This document shows, piece by piece, positions 53,287-61,253 of a DNA stretch of 64,000 nt. The stretch covers positions 1 to 64,000 of the forward strand of contig NZ_SLVP01000002.1 in NCBI RefSeq assembly GCF_004345425.1, read 5' to 3'. Below the pieces are notes generated by a model. The model made no database searches, was not told the DNA's origin, and saw only the letters and a program-made list of their open reading frames with translations. The first letter of the stretch is position 1, and each line of letters starts with the position of its first letter. This DNA comes from Paenibacillus sp. BK033. GTDB taxonomy: Bacteria; Bacillota; Bacilli; Paenibacillales; Paenibacillaceae. The position numbers were made by a program, and so were the translations under genes.

Positions 53287-54830
53287 ACGACCTTCTCCTC
53301 CTCCGAGTCATCCCCATCCCGAACGCCGGCCATGTATAAGCCGATCTGTTCGCGGGTCGCTTCCCCTCGCGCCAATTCGCCGACCATTCGGCCGTTATAG
53401 ATTACTAATATGCGGTCGGACAGCTGCATAACCTCATCCAGGTCCTCCGAAATAAGAAGGATGCTTTTGCCTTGCCCGCGCATCTCCGTCAAGAGCCGGT
53501 GAACGCCTTCCGTCGCTCCCACATCCAGCCCTTGCGTGGGGTGAACGGCCACCATAAAGAGCGGGTCCTGCTCAACTTCCCTGGCAAAAAGCAGCTTCTG
53601 CTGATTGCCTCCGGATAGCTGCCTTACGGGAGCGTCCAGCCCGGGAGTCTTTACGTCGAACTGTTCCACCAGCGATTGCGACCAGCTCCGGTTCGCGCGC
53701 GAGCGAAGGAAGCCGAAGCGGGAGCGATCGCTGGTGCGATAGGATTTGAAAAGCAGATTATCGACAATGCCCAAGCTTCCGGCAAGGCCGCTCTTCATCC
53801 GGTTCTCCGGAACATGGGCGATACGGGCTTCAATGGCTCCGCGAACCGAAGCGTTCTTCAGCGGGCCGCCGTTAAAAGTAATGCTGCCTTTGCGCCATGG
53901 ACGAAGTCCGGTCAGCACCTCCGCCAGCTCCTTCTGCCCGTTGCCCGCTACGCCGGCAACCCCCACGATCTCGCCTTCATGCACCTGGAACTCCATCCGG
54001 TTCAATGCCTTCCGCCCATGATCCGCGAATACGTCCAGCTGATCGACGATAAGGAGCGGCTTGCCCTTCGGCCGGCTCGCAAGCGGCTTCTGCACGGCAA
54101 TCTCTTTGCCAACCATCAACCTGGCAAGCTCGCGTTCGTTCGTTTCGCTTTTCGCCATCGTATGAGTGAGTTTGCCTTTCCTCATGATCGAGATGCTGTC
54201 GGAGATCGCCATGACTTCCTTTAATTTATGAGTCGTAATAATTACGGTCTTGCCTTCCGCCTTCATCTGCCCAAGCGTGATGAACAGCTGCTCCGCTTCG
54301 CCTGGCGTAAGAACCGAGGTTGGTTCGTCGAGAATAATCAGATCGGCGCCGCGATAAAGCGTCTTGACGATCTCGACCCGCTGCTGCTCCCCGACCGACA
54401 GCTGCCAGATCGGCCGGTCAACCGGGAAGGTCAGCCCGAATTTGACGGCTATCGCCTCAATCTCTCCCTGCTTCTTCTTCATCCAGCCCGGACCGCGCCA
54501 GAAGGATGATTTCTCGCCCAAAATAATGTTCTCGGCAGCCGTTAAGGTCTGAACGAGACGGAAGTTTTGAAATACCATCCCGATGCCAAGCTTCATGGCA
54601 TCCTTGGGCGAGCGGATTTTGGCTTTCTCGCCGTGAATATAGATCTCGCCGCTGGTTGGACGGTAAACGCCGGAGAGCATGCACATCATCGTGCTTTTGC
54701 CGGCTCCGTTCTCCCCTAGCAAGGCGTGAATCTCTCCTGCCTTCGCTTTGAAATCGACTTGGTCATTCGCGACAACGGAGCCGAACTGCTTGACGATGCG
54801 CTGCATTTCCACGGAGTAGGTTTCGAGCAT
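53283..54830 (-). CDS. nupO: Nucleoside ABC transporter ATP-binding protein
   Basis: 515 aa with two ATPase modules. The first is complete: GENGAGKSTMMCMLSGVYRP (Walker A), QLSVGEQQRVEIVKTLYRGA (signature), LIILDEPTSVLTP (Walker B). The second has a degenerate P-loop (GVAGNGQKELAEVLTG), a signature QLSGGNQQKLLFAR and MVAVHPTQGLDVGA. Such RbsA/YufO-like fusions power nucleoside uptake. GGAGG precedes the ATG; two hairpins separate it from the binding-protein gene. Confidence 0.92.
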   Translation of the reverse strand: MLETYSVEMQRIVKQFGSVVANDQVDFKAKAGEIHALLGENGAGKSTMMCMLSGVYRPTSGEIYIHGEKAKIRSPKDAMKLGIGMVFQNFRLVQTLTAAENIILGEKSSFWRGPGWMKKKQGEIEAIAVKFGLTFPVDRPIWQLSVGEQQRVEIVKTLYRGADLIILDEPTSVLTPGEAEQLFITLGQMKAEGKTVIITTHKLKEVMAISDSISIMRKGKLTHTMAKSETNERELARLMVGKEIAVQKPLASRPKGKPLLIVDQLDVFADHGRKALNRMEFQVHEGEIVGVAGVAGNGQKELAEVLTGLRPWRKGSITFNGGPLKNASVRGAIEARIAHVPENRMKSGLAGSLGIVDNLLFKSYRTSDRSRFGFLRSRANRSWSQSLVEQFDVKTPGLDAPVRQLSGGNQQKLLFAREVEQDPLFMVAVHPTQGLDVGATEGVHRLLTEMRGQGKSILLISEDLDEVMQLSDRILVIYNGRMVGELARGEATREQIGLYMAGVRDGDDSEEEKVV

Positions 54831-54858
54831 TCGCGCTTCCTCCTAAAAAGAATTGTCA

Positions 54859-54888
54859 CACAAGCGGCCATCTATCTGGCCGCTTGTG
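54859..54888 (-). promoter_or_regulatory. Hairpin upstream of the ATPase gene
   Basis: A perfect 12-bp stem (54859-54870 / 54877-54888, 6-nt loop), read on the minus strand, is followed by TGACAATTCTTTTT and then by the ATPase ribosome site. It is probably an attenuator or an mRNA-processing hairpin that lowers ATPase expression relative to the binding protein. Confidence 0.6.
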
Positions 54889-54926
54889 ATGATTCTTGCG
54901 CTGAAAGATTGGATGGCGGCCAATAA

Positions 54927-54960
54927 ATCAACAAATCCCTTAAGCAAGGGATTTGTTGAT
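54927..54960 (-). promoter_or_regulatory. Strong intercistronic hairpin after the binding-protein gene
   Basis: A perfect 15-bp stem (54927-54941 / 54946-54960) with a 4-nt loop lies 23 bp after the binding-protein stop. No T-run follows on the minus strand, so it more likely protects the upstream message from 3' decay than terminates it. Confidence 0.6.
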
Positions 54961-54982
54961 CGGCCGTTTGGCTGGCTCAAGG

Positions 54983-56140
54983 CTATTGAGGAATCGTTCC
55001 TTCCACGCCTTTGACGAACCAATTCATCTCCAGAATTTGCTCCAGGCTCATCGTTTGGCCGGCTTCCTGCTTCGAAGCGCCGGATGCATCCGTGATCGGG
55101 CCGCTGAATACGTCAAGCTCTCCGCTGATGATTTTCGCTTTCGCATCCTCAACCAGCTTTTTCACATCGTCAGGAATGCTAGGCCCAAGCGGAGCGAGGC
55201 CAACCATGCCATCCACCATGTCGCCGGAGTATTGCTCGCTCTTCCAAGTTCCGTCGATCACGGATTGAACCACTTTCGTGTAATATGGGCCCCAGTTCCA
55301 AGTCGGGTTCGTTAAGTATGCTTCCGGTGCGTAACGGGTCATGTCGGAGTCGTTGCCGCCTGCGAGCGCGCCGCGTTCGGCAGCCGCCTGCAGGGTTGCC
55401 GGGGAATCCTGGTAAGCAAGCAGGACATCCGCGCCTTTATCCAGTAAGCTGATTGCCGCTTGACGCTCCGCGGTTGGATCATACCAGGTGTTGCTCCATA
55501 CGACGTCTACTTTCGCGTCCGGATTCACGCTTTGGATACCCAGCGCAAACGCATTGATGTTATAGATCACTTCAGGAATCGGGAATGCGCCAACGTAACC
55601 AATGACGTTCGATTTCGTCATTTTCCCTGCCGCAATGCCGGTCAGATAGCTGGCTTCATAGTTCTTGCCGAAGTAAGTGCTCATATTGTCCGCTGTTTTG
55701 TAACCTGCCGTATGCATGAATTTCACTTTCGGGAATTTCTTCGCCACGTTTAACGTAGGATCCATGTATCCAAAGCTTGTTGTGAAAATAATGTCATGAT
55801 TTTGAGCCAGCTCGGTAATAACGCGTTCGGCGTCCGCGCTTTCAGGTACGTTTTCTACCGTGTCAGCTTTAATGCCAAGCTTCTCTTCCATGTACTTCCT
55901 GCCATTGTCATGCTCGAAGGTCCAACCGCCGTCTCCGGGAGGCCCGATATAAACGAATGCGACTCGCGGCAGCTTCTTCCCGCTGTCCGTTGCTGCCGGT
56001 TCGGGCGATGTCTGTGTATTGCCCCCATTTGCCGTTTCGTTTGTTTTGTTGTTGCCGTTACTGGAACATGCCGACAATATAACGACCATAAAAACGAGTA
56101 ATGCCAACCCCACTGTACGTGCTTTTGCAACTTGTTTCAT
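54983..56140 (-). CDS. nupN: BMP-family nucleoside-binding lipoprotein
   Basis: 385 aa from the ATG at 56140 (GGGGAGG upstream); the frame to 56197 has no site and a hydrophilic extension. The signal peptide TVGLALLVFMVVILSAC has a good lipobox (LSAC). PRVAFVYIGPPGDGGWTFEH opens the BMP/PnrA fold. It binds nucleosides outside the membrane for the following ABC importer. Its promoter at 56196-56224 is strong, so the whole transporter-xanthine dehydrogenase-uricase run may start here. Confidence 0.93.
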   Translation of the reverse strand: MKQVAKARTVGLALLVFMVVILSACSSNGNNKTNETANGGNTQTSPEPAATDSGKKLPRVAFVYIGPPGDGGWTFEHDNGRKYMEEKLGIKADTVENVPESADAERVITELAQNHDIIFTTSFGYMDPTLNVAKKFPKVKFMHTAGYKTADNMSTYFGKNYEASYLTGIAAGKMTKSNVIGYVGAFPIPEVIYNINAFALGIQSVNPDAKVDVVWSNTWYDPTAERQAAISLLDKGADVLLAYQDSPATLQAAAERGALAGGNDSDMTRYAPEAYLTNPTWNWGPYYTKVVQSVIDGTWKSEQYSGDMVDGMVGLAPLGPSIPDDVKKLVEDAKAKIISGELDVFSGPITDASGASKQEAGQTMSLEQILEMNWFVKGVEGTIPQ

Positions 56141-56195
56141 ATCGTTCCTCCCCAACTCTCTATCATCATCATGCCGTAGCGGATGATGTAGTCTC

Positions 56196-56224
56196 AATAT
56201 ACTTGCGCGTTACTATTGCGTCAA
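56196..56224 (-). promoter_or_regulatory. Sigma-A promoter of the transporter/catabolic operon
   Basis: On the minus strand TTGACG (56224-56219), a 17-bp spacer and TATATT (56201-56196) make a near-consensus sigma-A promoter. The 5' leader to 56140 is about 50 nt and contains a weak CATCATC/GATGATG hairpin. Confidence 0.6.
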
Positions 56225-56330
56225 TATATCTGACATTAGATTGGAAAGAGGTATAAAATAACGAAAATTCATTGTGCACGATGCACGTCTTCCGCAAAAT
56301 ATGTAACAAAAGGTTACGCATCATCCATGG

Positions 56331-56966
56331 TTAAGCTTGGTCTAAACGTCTAACCGCCAGGTCAAAGCCAGCTTCATCATCTACATCAAGCAGCCATTCA
56401 GCATCCTTACCTCTGAATTCAATGATTTTCCCCTTATACTCCGGCGATCCAAACAACTTGCGAGCCCCCATATCGCCTCTCAAGCCGCGAAGCGCCGGAT
56501 ACATGCTCTGCCGGATAACCGCAGGCGGCATAATGATTCCATCTGCGGAGAATGCGGCAAAGTCCAATGCGGGATTCTCCTCCATAACAGCAAGAAGACG
56601 CCGCACCATAGCAGCCGTGACAAAAGGTTGGTCACCTAGCCCGATCACGATCGCATCGGGATTCGGGGAGCTGGACAGCGCGGCGTCTACCCCGGCACGA
56701 ATGGAATAGGACATGCCAAGACTTGCTTCTTCGCAGACGACGATATTCAATTGGGAAACGTATAGCTTATCTCTTCTTATATCCCGCAGCCAAGCAAGCG
56801 GATCGTCCGGACGGATCACAAGGTGTATCCGTCCGATTCCGCTAGCCAAGAGAGCGCGAAGCGCCATGCTGCCGAGCGTAACGCCCGGCGAAAGCTCGAG
56901 CGGCAGCTTCGGCTTGCCCATTCGGCTGCTCTGTCCCGCCGCCAAATAAATTGCGGATAGGTTCAT
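56331..56966 (-). CDS. pucB: MobA-like molybdenum-cofactor nucleotidyltransferase
   Basis: 211 aa. AIYLAAGQSSRMGKPKLPLE is the nucleotide-binding loop; VIGLGDQPFVTAAMVRRLL carries the metal Asp. It matches the PucB/MocA-type proteins that attach a nucleotide to molybdopterin for xanthine dehydrogenase. AAAGGAGG precedes ATG 56966, inside the end of pucA, with a 125-bp overlap. Confidence 0.9.
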   Translation of the reverse strand: MNLSAIYLAAGQSSRMGKPKLPLELSPGVTLGSMALRALLASGIGRIHLVIRPDDPLAWLRDIRRDKLYVSQLNIVVCEEASLGMSYSIRAGVDAALSSSPNPDAIVIGLGDQPFVTAAMVRRLLAVMEENPALDFAAFSADGIIMPPAVIRQSMYPALRGLRGDMGARKLFGSPEYKGKIIEFRGKDAEWLLDVDDEAGFDLAVRRLDQA

Positions 56967-57924
56967 GGAGTTCCTCCTTTTGCCGATCGGCCTTATGCTT
57001 ATTCCGCCATTGGTAACGCAAAGCGATTAATTCAGCGGCAATGCTGACCGCAATCTCGTATGGACCTTCGGCCCCGATGGACAAGCCGATAGGCGCCTTG
57101 ACATTAGCCGGCGGAACTTCCCCGTTAAACAGCATGCCTATTCTTTTGACAGAGCCCATAACCCCTATATACTTTGACTGCGAAGCCAATGCCCATTCAA
57201 TCATTTCCCGGTCGTAATGAAGACGATGGCTGCAGACGATTACGGCATCCTCGGAGCTCGGCTGCAGCCTTTCGCGAAGCTGCCCCGGCGTGCCGATATA
57301 ATGCTCCGCGTACGGAAAAGCAGCCAGCAGACGAGGACGCCAGTCCGCGACAACGACATGAAAGCTGCTTTGCGTCAAGAGTTGATAGATAGGAACGGCA
57401 TCCGGACCGGCGCCAAACAAAATGACTCGTTGCCTGTTCGTTACGCGGAGACTAAACTGCCAATCATAGAACGGATCGGAAGAAGGAGGCGCAATTTCCT
57501 CCGTCGCAAGCTCGTAACTCAGCTCCTCCCCCTTCAGCCCGCGTACAAACCAAATGTTCCTGCCTTCTTCCAACAGTTCCAGAATATCCATCAATATCCG
57601 CCGAAGCCTTCCTTCTACCGGCTCCAGCAGAACGCGGATGACTCCGCCGCAGCCGACAGACTCTCCCCAGATGGGATCGTCGCCCGGCTCCATGTTGTAT
57701 TCCGCCACTTCATAACGCTTGGCTTCCCAGACGGAGAGGGCACGCTCCCCGAGATCGGATTCGATACAGCCCGGACTAACCGTGCCGACGGCATCTCCGT
57801 TTAACAGAAGCAGCATGGCCGCTCCCGCCTTGCGGTAGGCATGCCCTTCGACTCCGATAATGGTTGCCAGGACTGCCGGCTGATCCTGCAACCGGATCGT
57901 ACGCAGGATGTTAATCATGTCCAT
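56842..57924 (-). CDS. pucA: XdhC-family xanthine dehydrogenase maturation factor
   Basis: 360 aa from the ATG at 57924 (AGGAGGGG, 6-bp spacing; TTG two codons upstream less likely). An N-terminal XdhC/CoxI domain (VLATIIGVEGHAYRKAGAAM, GTVSPGCIESDLG) and a C-terminal Rossmann domain (RVILFGAGPDAVPI, YIGVMGSVKRIGML) are present. It helps to insert sulfurated Mo cofactor into xanthine dehydrogenase. The last about 40 residues lie out of frame over pucB and look unconserved, as if an earlier stop had been lost. Confidence 0.9.
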   Translation of the reverse strand: MDMINILRTIRLQDQPAVLATIIGVEGHAYRKAGAAMLLLLNGDAVGTVSPGCIESDLGERALSVWEAKRYEVAEYNMEPGDDPIWGESVGCGGVIRVLLEPVEGRLRRILMDILELLEEGRNIWFVRGLKGEELSYELATEEIAPPSSDPFYDWQFSLRVTNRQRVILFGAGPDAVPIYQLLTQSSFHVVVADWRPRLLAAFPYAEHYIGTPGQLRERLQPSSEDAVIVCSHRLHYDREMIEWALASQSKYIGVMGSVKRIGMLFNGEVPPANVKAPIGLSIGAEGPYEIAVSIAAELIALRYQWRNKHKADRQKEELHEPIRNLFGGGTEQPNGQAEAAARAFAGRYARQHGASRSLG

Positions 57925-57940
57925 CGACAACCCCTCCTAA

Positions 57941-58035
57941 AAGTTTTGCGAAGCAAAACTGGCTTCGTAAGCTTTCGCTTTAAGTTTTGCGAAGCAAAAC
58001 TGGCTTCGTAAGCTTTCGCTTAAGTTTTGAGCGAA
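57941..58035. repeat. Tandem 41-bp hairpin repeat
   Basis: Copy 1 (57941-57981) and copy 2 (57982-58021, one T fewer) are otherwise identical; a third, partial copy starts at 58022. Each contains a perfect hairpin AGTTTTGC-GAA-GCAAAACT and a second weak one (GCTT-CGT-AAGC). It fills the gap between the deaminase gene and pucA, running up to the pucA ribosome site. Confidence 0.9.
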
Positions 58036-58042
58036 CAGCCGA

Positions 58043-59368
58043 TTAGAGTCTTGCCAGAAGCTCCTTCAAGGTCCGGTCTGCCTCGCGCAGCACAAGCGGT
58101 TTGTCTACCGTCTTCATGATTCTGCCTTCCATAACGATCTGTCCGTCTATCATCACGGTATCCACATCGCCGCGCGTAGCCGCGTAAACCACTCTGGAAT
58201 ACCAGTCCGCATCAAACGAAGGATAGACATGGAAGTCTTCCAGATCAAGCAGCTGCAAATCCGCAAGCTTTCCGACTTCAATGCTGCCGATTTTGTCCTC
58301 CAGGCCAAGCACGTGAGCACCGCCCATCGTCGCCATGCGAAGAACGGTCTTTGCGTTCATGACGGTTGGACCATGCTTCACCTTCTGGATAAAGGCCGTA
58401 AGGCGCATCTCTTGGAACATATCGAGATTGTTATTGCAAGGCGCTCCGTCTGCTCCGATACCGATATCGATCCCTTCCCGCAGCAGCTCGGGAACCTGCG
58501 CGACGCCGGATGCCAGCTTCAGGTTCGAGCCCGGGCAATGCGTAACCTTCACGCCCCGTTCCTTGATAATCCGTTTTTCCTTTTCATCCATCCAAATGCT
58601 GTGCGCGAGAATAAGATTCGGACGAGCGAGACCGATATGATCCAGATAAATCACGTTTCGCATGCCGCGCTCGGCTTCGACGATCGAGATTTCCTCCCGG
58701 TTCTCCGACGCATGGGTATGTACCTTTACGCCGTATTGAGCGGATAAATCTCGTACTCCGACAAGAAGCTCTTCCGTACACGAGACCACAAACCGCGGGC
58801 AAAAAGCGTATTCGATCCGTCCGCCCGCAGCTCCGTGCCACTTTTCCAGCAGCTCCACGCTTTCCTTGAGCGACTGCTCCGTCTTCTCCTGTAGAGGAAG
58901 CGGAACCTCCGTTCCGTAATCCATCATCACCTTGCCGGAGACGGCACGGATCCCGCTTTCGAGAATGGCTTGAAATGCCGACTCCGTATGATTGACGGTC
59001 TCCATATCGAGAATGGTCGTTGTGCCGCTTCGGATGAGTTCCCCGATACCCAGCAAGGCCGAATAATAGACGGATTCCTCATTATGCGCTGCCTCTAGCG
59101 GCCAGATGCGCTGTCTCAACCAATCAATCAGCTCCAGATCGTCAGCTCTTCCTCGGAACAAGGTCTGGCACAAATGAATATGCGTCTGGATGAAGCCGGG
59201 CAGAAGCACTTTCCCCCGGGCGTCTATGATACGGTCCACCTCAATATCCTGAATATTCGGACCAATTTGAGCAATTTTGTTGTCTTTCACAAGCACATCG
59301 CCGATTAAAATCTCATCCGATGCATTCATCGTCATAATGACGGCATTGCGAATCAAGGTCGAATTCAT
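58043..59368 (-). CDS. Amidohydrolase, probable purine (guanine-type) deaminase
   Basis: 441 aa. GFIQTHIHLCQTLFRGRADD gives the first metal His pair; CPRFVVSCTEELL, HTHASENREEI (third His region), HCPGSNLKLASG and GIGADGAPCNNNLDMFQEMR complete a deaminase-type (TrzA/ATZ, GuaD/MtaD) site. Inside a purine cluster, guanine (or 8-oxoguanine) deamination to (oxo)xanthine is the most likely role; the 5'-deoxyadenosine/methylthioadenosine deaminases are close relatives and cannot be excluded. Confidence 0.8.
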   Translation of the reverse strand: MNSTLIRNAVIMTMNASDEILIGDVLVKDNKIAQIGPNIQDIEVDRIIDARGKVLLPGFIQTHIHLCQTLFRGRADDLELIDWLRQRIWPLEAAHNEESVYYSALLGIGELIRSGTTTILDMETVNHTESAFQAILESGIRAVSGKVMMDYGTEVPLPLQEKTEQSLKESVELLEKWHGAAGGRIEYAFCPRFVVSCTEELLVGVRDLSAQYGVKVHTHASENREEISIVEAERGMRNVIYLDHIGLARPNLILAHSIWMDEKEKRIIKERGVKVTHCPGSNLKLASGVAQVPELLREGIDIGIGADGAPCNNNLDMFQEMRLTAFIQKVKHGPTVMNAKTVLRMATMGGAHVLGLEDKIGSIEVGKLADLQLLDLEDFHVYPSFDADWYSRVVYAATRGDVDTVMIDGQIVMEGRIMKTVDKPLVLREADRTLKELLARL

Positions 59369-59414
59369 GTTTACCGCTCCTTTGTTGCAGCCCGAATCGT
59401 TATAGGATGGCTGG

Positions 59415-61001
59415 TTAGGTTTGTTCGTTCATTAACAGCTTGCGGAATAAGAATGCGATCTTGAGCCTGAGAAGATCATTCATTTTCTTGAAATCCACCC
59501 CTAATATCTCGCTTAGCTTCTCGATCCTGTAAGTTGCCGTGTTACGGTGGATATAGAGCTTCTTCGCCGTTTCGTTTAATTGGCCGTCCTGCTCCAGATA
59601 AGTCTCGAGCGTGCGCAGCATTTCGTTGGCGTAGTCCGGATCCTTGTTTACGAGTCCGCCCAGCCAGCGATTGCAGAACGCTTCCATCCGGTCCCTCGAC
59701 ACATGCTCGAACACGATTGCCAAGTCCATGGTATCAAAGGAGGTAATGGGTTGCGCGACTCCCCATTCGGAAGCAAGTCTTTGGGTTTGCCTGCATTCGT
59801 CGAAAGCCTCGTAAAGCTGGTCTGCCCGCTTCTTCCGGCTGCTGACCGCCGCCCGCGGATTCCCGCCGCCCTCCCGCTGGATGGAAGCAAAGCAAATCGT
59901 TAACGCGGACTCCAGGCATCCGTCCGCCTGCCCTTCCAACTCCGGGAATACCGACAATAACCCTTCCTCCATTACCATATGCATGCCTCTCAATTCCTGA
60001 AGTTTCGCATGGCTTAAAAAATCCGTTTTTAGCTTCTCGAGCTTCTCGGCCCTTTGCGGCGCCGATGCATGAGGGACATCGCTCAGCACGCAGACGTAAT
60101 GGCTTTGGAACACCTCGAGCTCCCACCGGTCCGCATACTCCACAACCTTATCAATCGGCAGACCGTTCCTCAGGTAACGCTTGATCAACACGCCGAAGTC
60201 CTTCTGCACCGACAGCTCGAAATAATCCTCGTAATTAAAATTCATTTGGTAGGATAATAGCTCCGCCGCCTGCAGGTAGAGACTTTCTTCAATAGTAGAA
60301 AGGAATAGCTGCGGATTAAAAAACAGAACAAATCCCGTACAGCGGGACTGCTTCATAAGAGGAATGCGGAATGCCTGCCACTGCTTGCTCTTCATCCACT
60401 TCTGCTGCTGCGGCCAAGGCCAGCTGCCCGTTAATTCAGTATCGGCTACCTGCGAGCTGTTGTATACGATCTGGCCTCTCGACCCCACGATCGCCATCGG
60501 GAACCCGATAATATCCGCAACCGCATCAAACAATTCGTTGATATGATCCGTCTTGAGAGCCATCCTCATCAGCCGGACCTGCTTATCGAATATATCCTGC
60601 AGCACGCCGGTATTACGGCGCAGCTCTTCCTTAAACAAACCGCTCATCTGGTCGGAGAACGTGAATTGATAAGGGAGCTCAATTAGAGGAAACCCAAGCT
60701 CATTGGCAAAAGCAATCATCTGCTCCGGAATCGCGTCCCAAAATCGGCCAAGCTTGATCCCGAGACCCGACGATCCGCGCTGATTCAGCTTAGCCAGCAG
60801 CTCCGTTGCGTCCTGCGGGTGGTCCTTGATCAGATAGGCAGTCGTGAACAGCATTTCCCCTTCCTTGATCCAATCGGTAATATCAGGGGCATCCATCACA
60901 TTGACGGATTTCACGATCCGATTGCGCCCTGCTGTTCCGGCAACCAGCTTCCCTTCCGATAAAGGAAACACGTTCAGCGCCTGTTCCACTGTCAAATGCA
61001 T
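59415..61001 (-). CDS. pucR: PucR-family transcriptional regulator
   Basis: 528 aa. An N-terminal PucR domain (LTVEQALNVFPLSEGKLVAG, GEMLFTTAYLIKDHP), a central GGDEF-like-fold/CdaR region, and a C-terminal helix-turn-helix (NETAKKLYIHRNTATYRIEK) are present. In B. subtilis PucR senses allantoin-pathway intermediates and activates puc genes. It is the first gene of the purine cluster, with its own promoter, and the following deaminase starts 46 bp after its stop. Confidence 0.93.
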   Translation of the reverse strand: MHLTVEQALNVFPLSEGKLVAGTAGRNRIVKSVNVMDAPDITDWIKEGEMLFTTAYLIKDHPQDATELLAKLNQRGSSGLGIKLGRFWDAIPEQMIAFANELGFPLIELPYQFTFSDQMSGLFKEELRRNTGVLQDIFDKQVRLMRMALKTDHINELFDAVADIIGFPMAIVGSRGQIVYNSSQVADTELTGSWPWPQQQKWMKSKQWQAFRIPLMKQSRCTGFVLFFNPQLFLSTIEESLYLQAAELLSYQMNFNYEDYFELSVQKDFGVLIKRYLRNGLPIDKVVEYADRWELEVFQSHYVCVLSDVPHASAPQRAEKLEKLKTDFLSHAKLQELRGMHMVMEEGLLSVFPELEGQADGCLESALTICFASIQREGGGNPRAAVSSRKKRADQLYEAFDECRQTQRLASEWGVAQPITSFDTMDLAIVFEHVSRDRMEAFCNRWLGGLVNKDPDYANEMLRTLETYLEQDGQLNETAKKLYIHRNTATYRIEKLSEILGVDFKKMNDLLRLKIAFLFRKLLMNEQT

Positions 61002-61052
61002 AGCGCACCTCCGCTCACCATGTAAACATCTTCCGACGTTACTTTATATAAC

Positions 61053-61081
61053 ATCATAAATCAGAGATTTCCTTTAATCAA
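61053..61081 (-). promoter_or_regulatory. Sigma-A promoter of pucR
   Basis: On the minus strand TTGATT (61081-61076), a 17-bp spacer and TATGAT (61058-61053) lie 52 bp before the pucR ATG. Confidence 0.55.
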
Positions 61082-61098
61082 TAGTTATGTAAATATAA

Positions 61099-61111
61099 TT
61101 AACCATATAAA
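61099..61111 (-). promoter_or_regulatory. Candidate PucR box
   Basis: TTTATATGGTTAA on the minus strand differs at two positions from the B. subtilis PucR consensus WWWCNTTGGTTAA as I recall it. It lies 17 bp upstream of the -35, a position suited to activation or autoregulation. The rest of 61112-61201 is AT-rich with no further feature seen. Confidence 0.35.
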
Positions 61112-61201
61112 CTCTCAAACTATCAGTTCATCTATTAAAATCTCCATATTCTGGTTGTAGATCTTATATAACTAACATATATATAACGCATTTGGCCGAA
61201 A

Positions 61202-61239
61202 AAATGCCGATAAGAGCAAATTCGCTCTTATCGGCATTT
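61202..61239. terminator. Bidirectional terminator
   Basis: A perfect 16-bp stem (61202-61217 / 61224-61239) with a 6-nt loop and A/T flanks lies 15 bp after the stop of the stalk-domain protein gene. Confidence 0.85.
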
Positions 61240-61253
61240 AAAATTGCGTTTTA

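Noticed and set aside
56141..56330. Purine riboswitch before the transporter operon
   Set aside because: The leader after the promoter is only about 50 nt and lacks the conserved purine-aptamer core.
57941..58035. CRISPR or transposon end
   Set aside because: Tandem units have no spacers, and no transposase is present.
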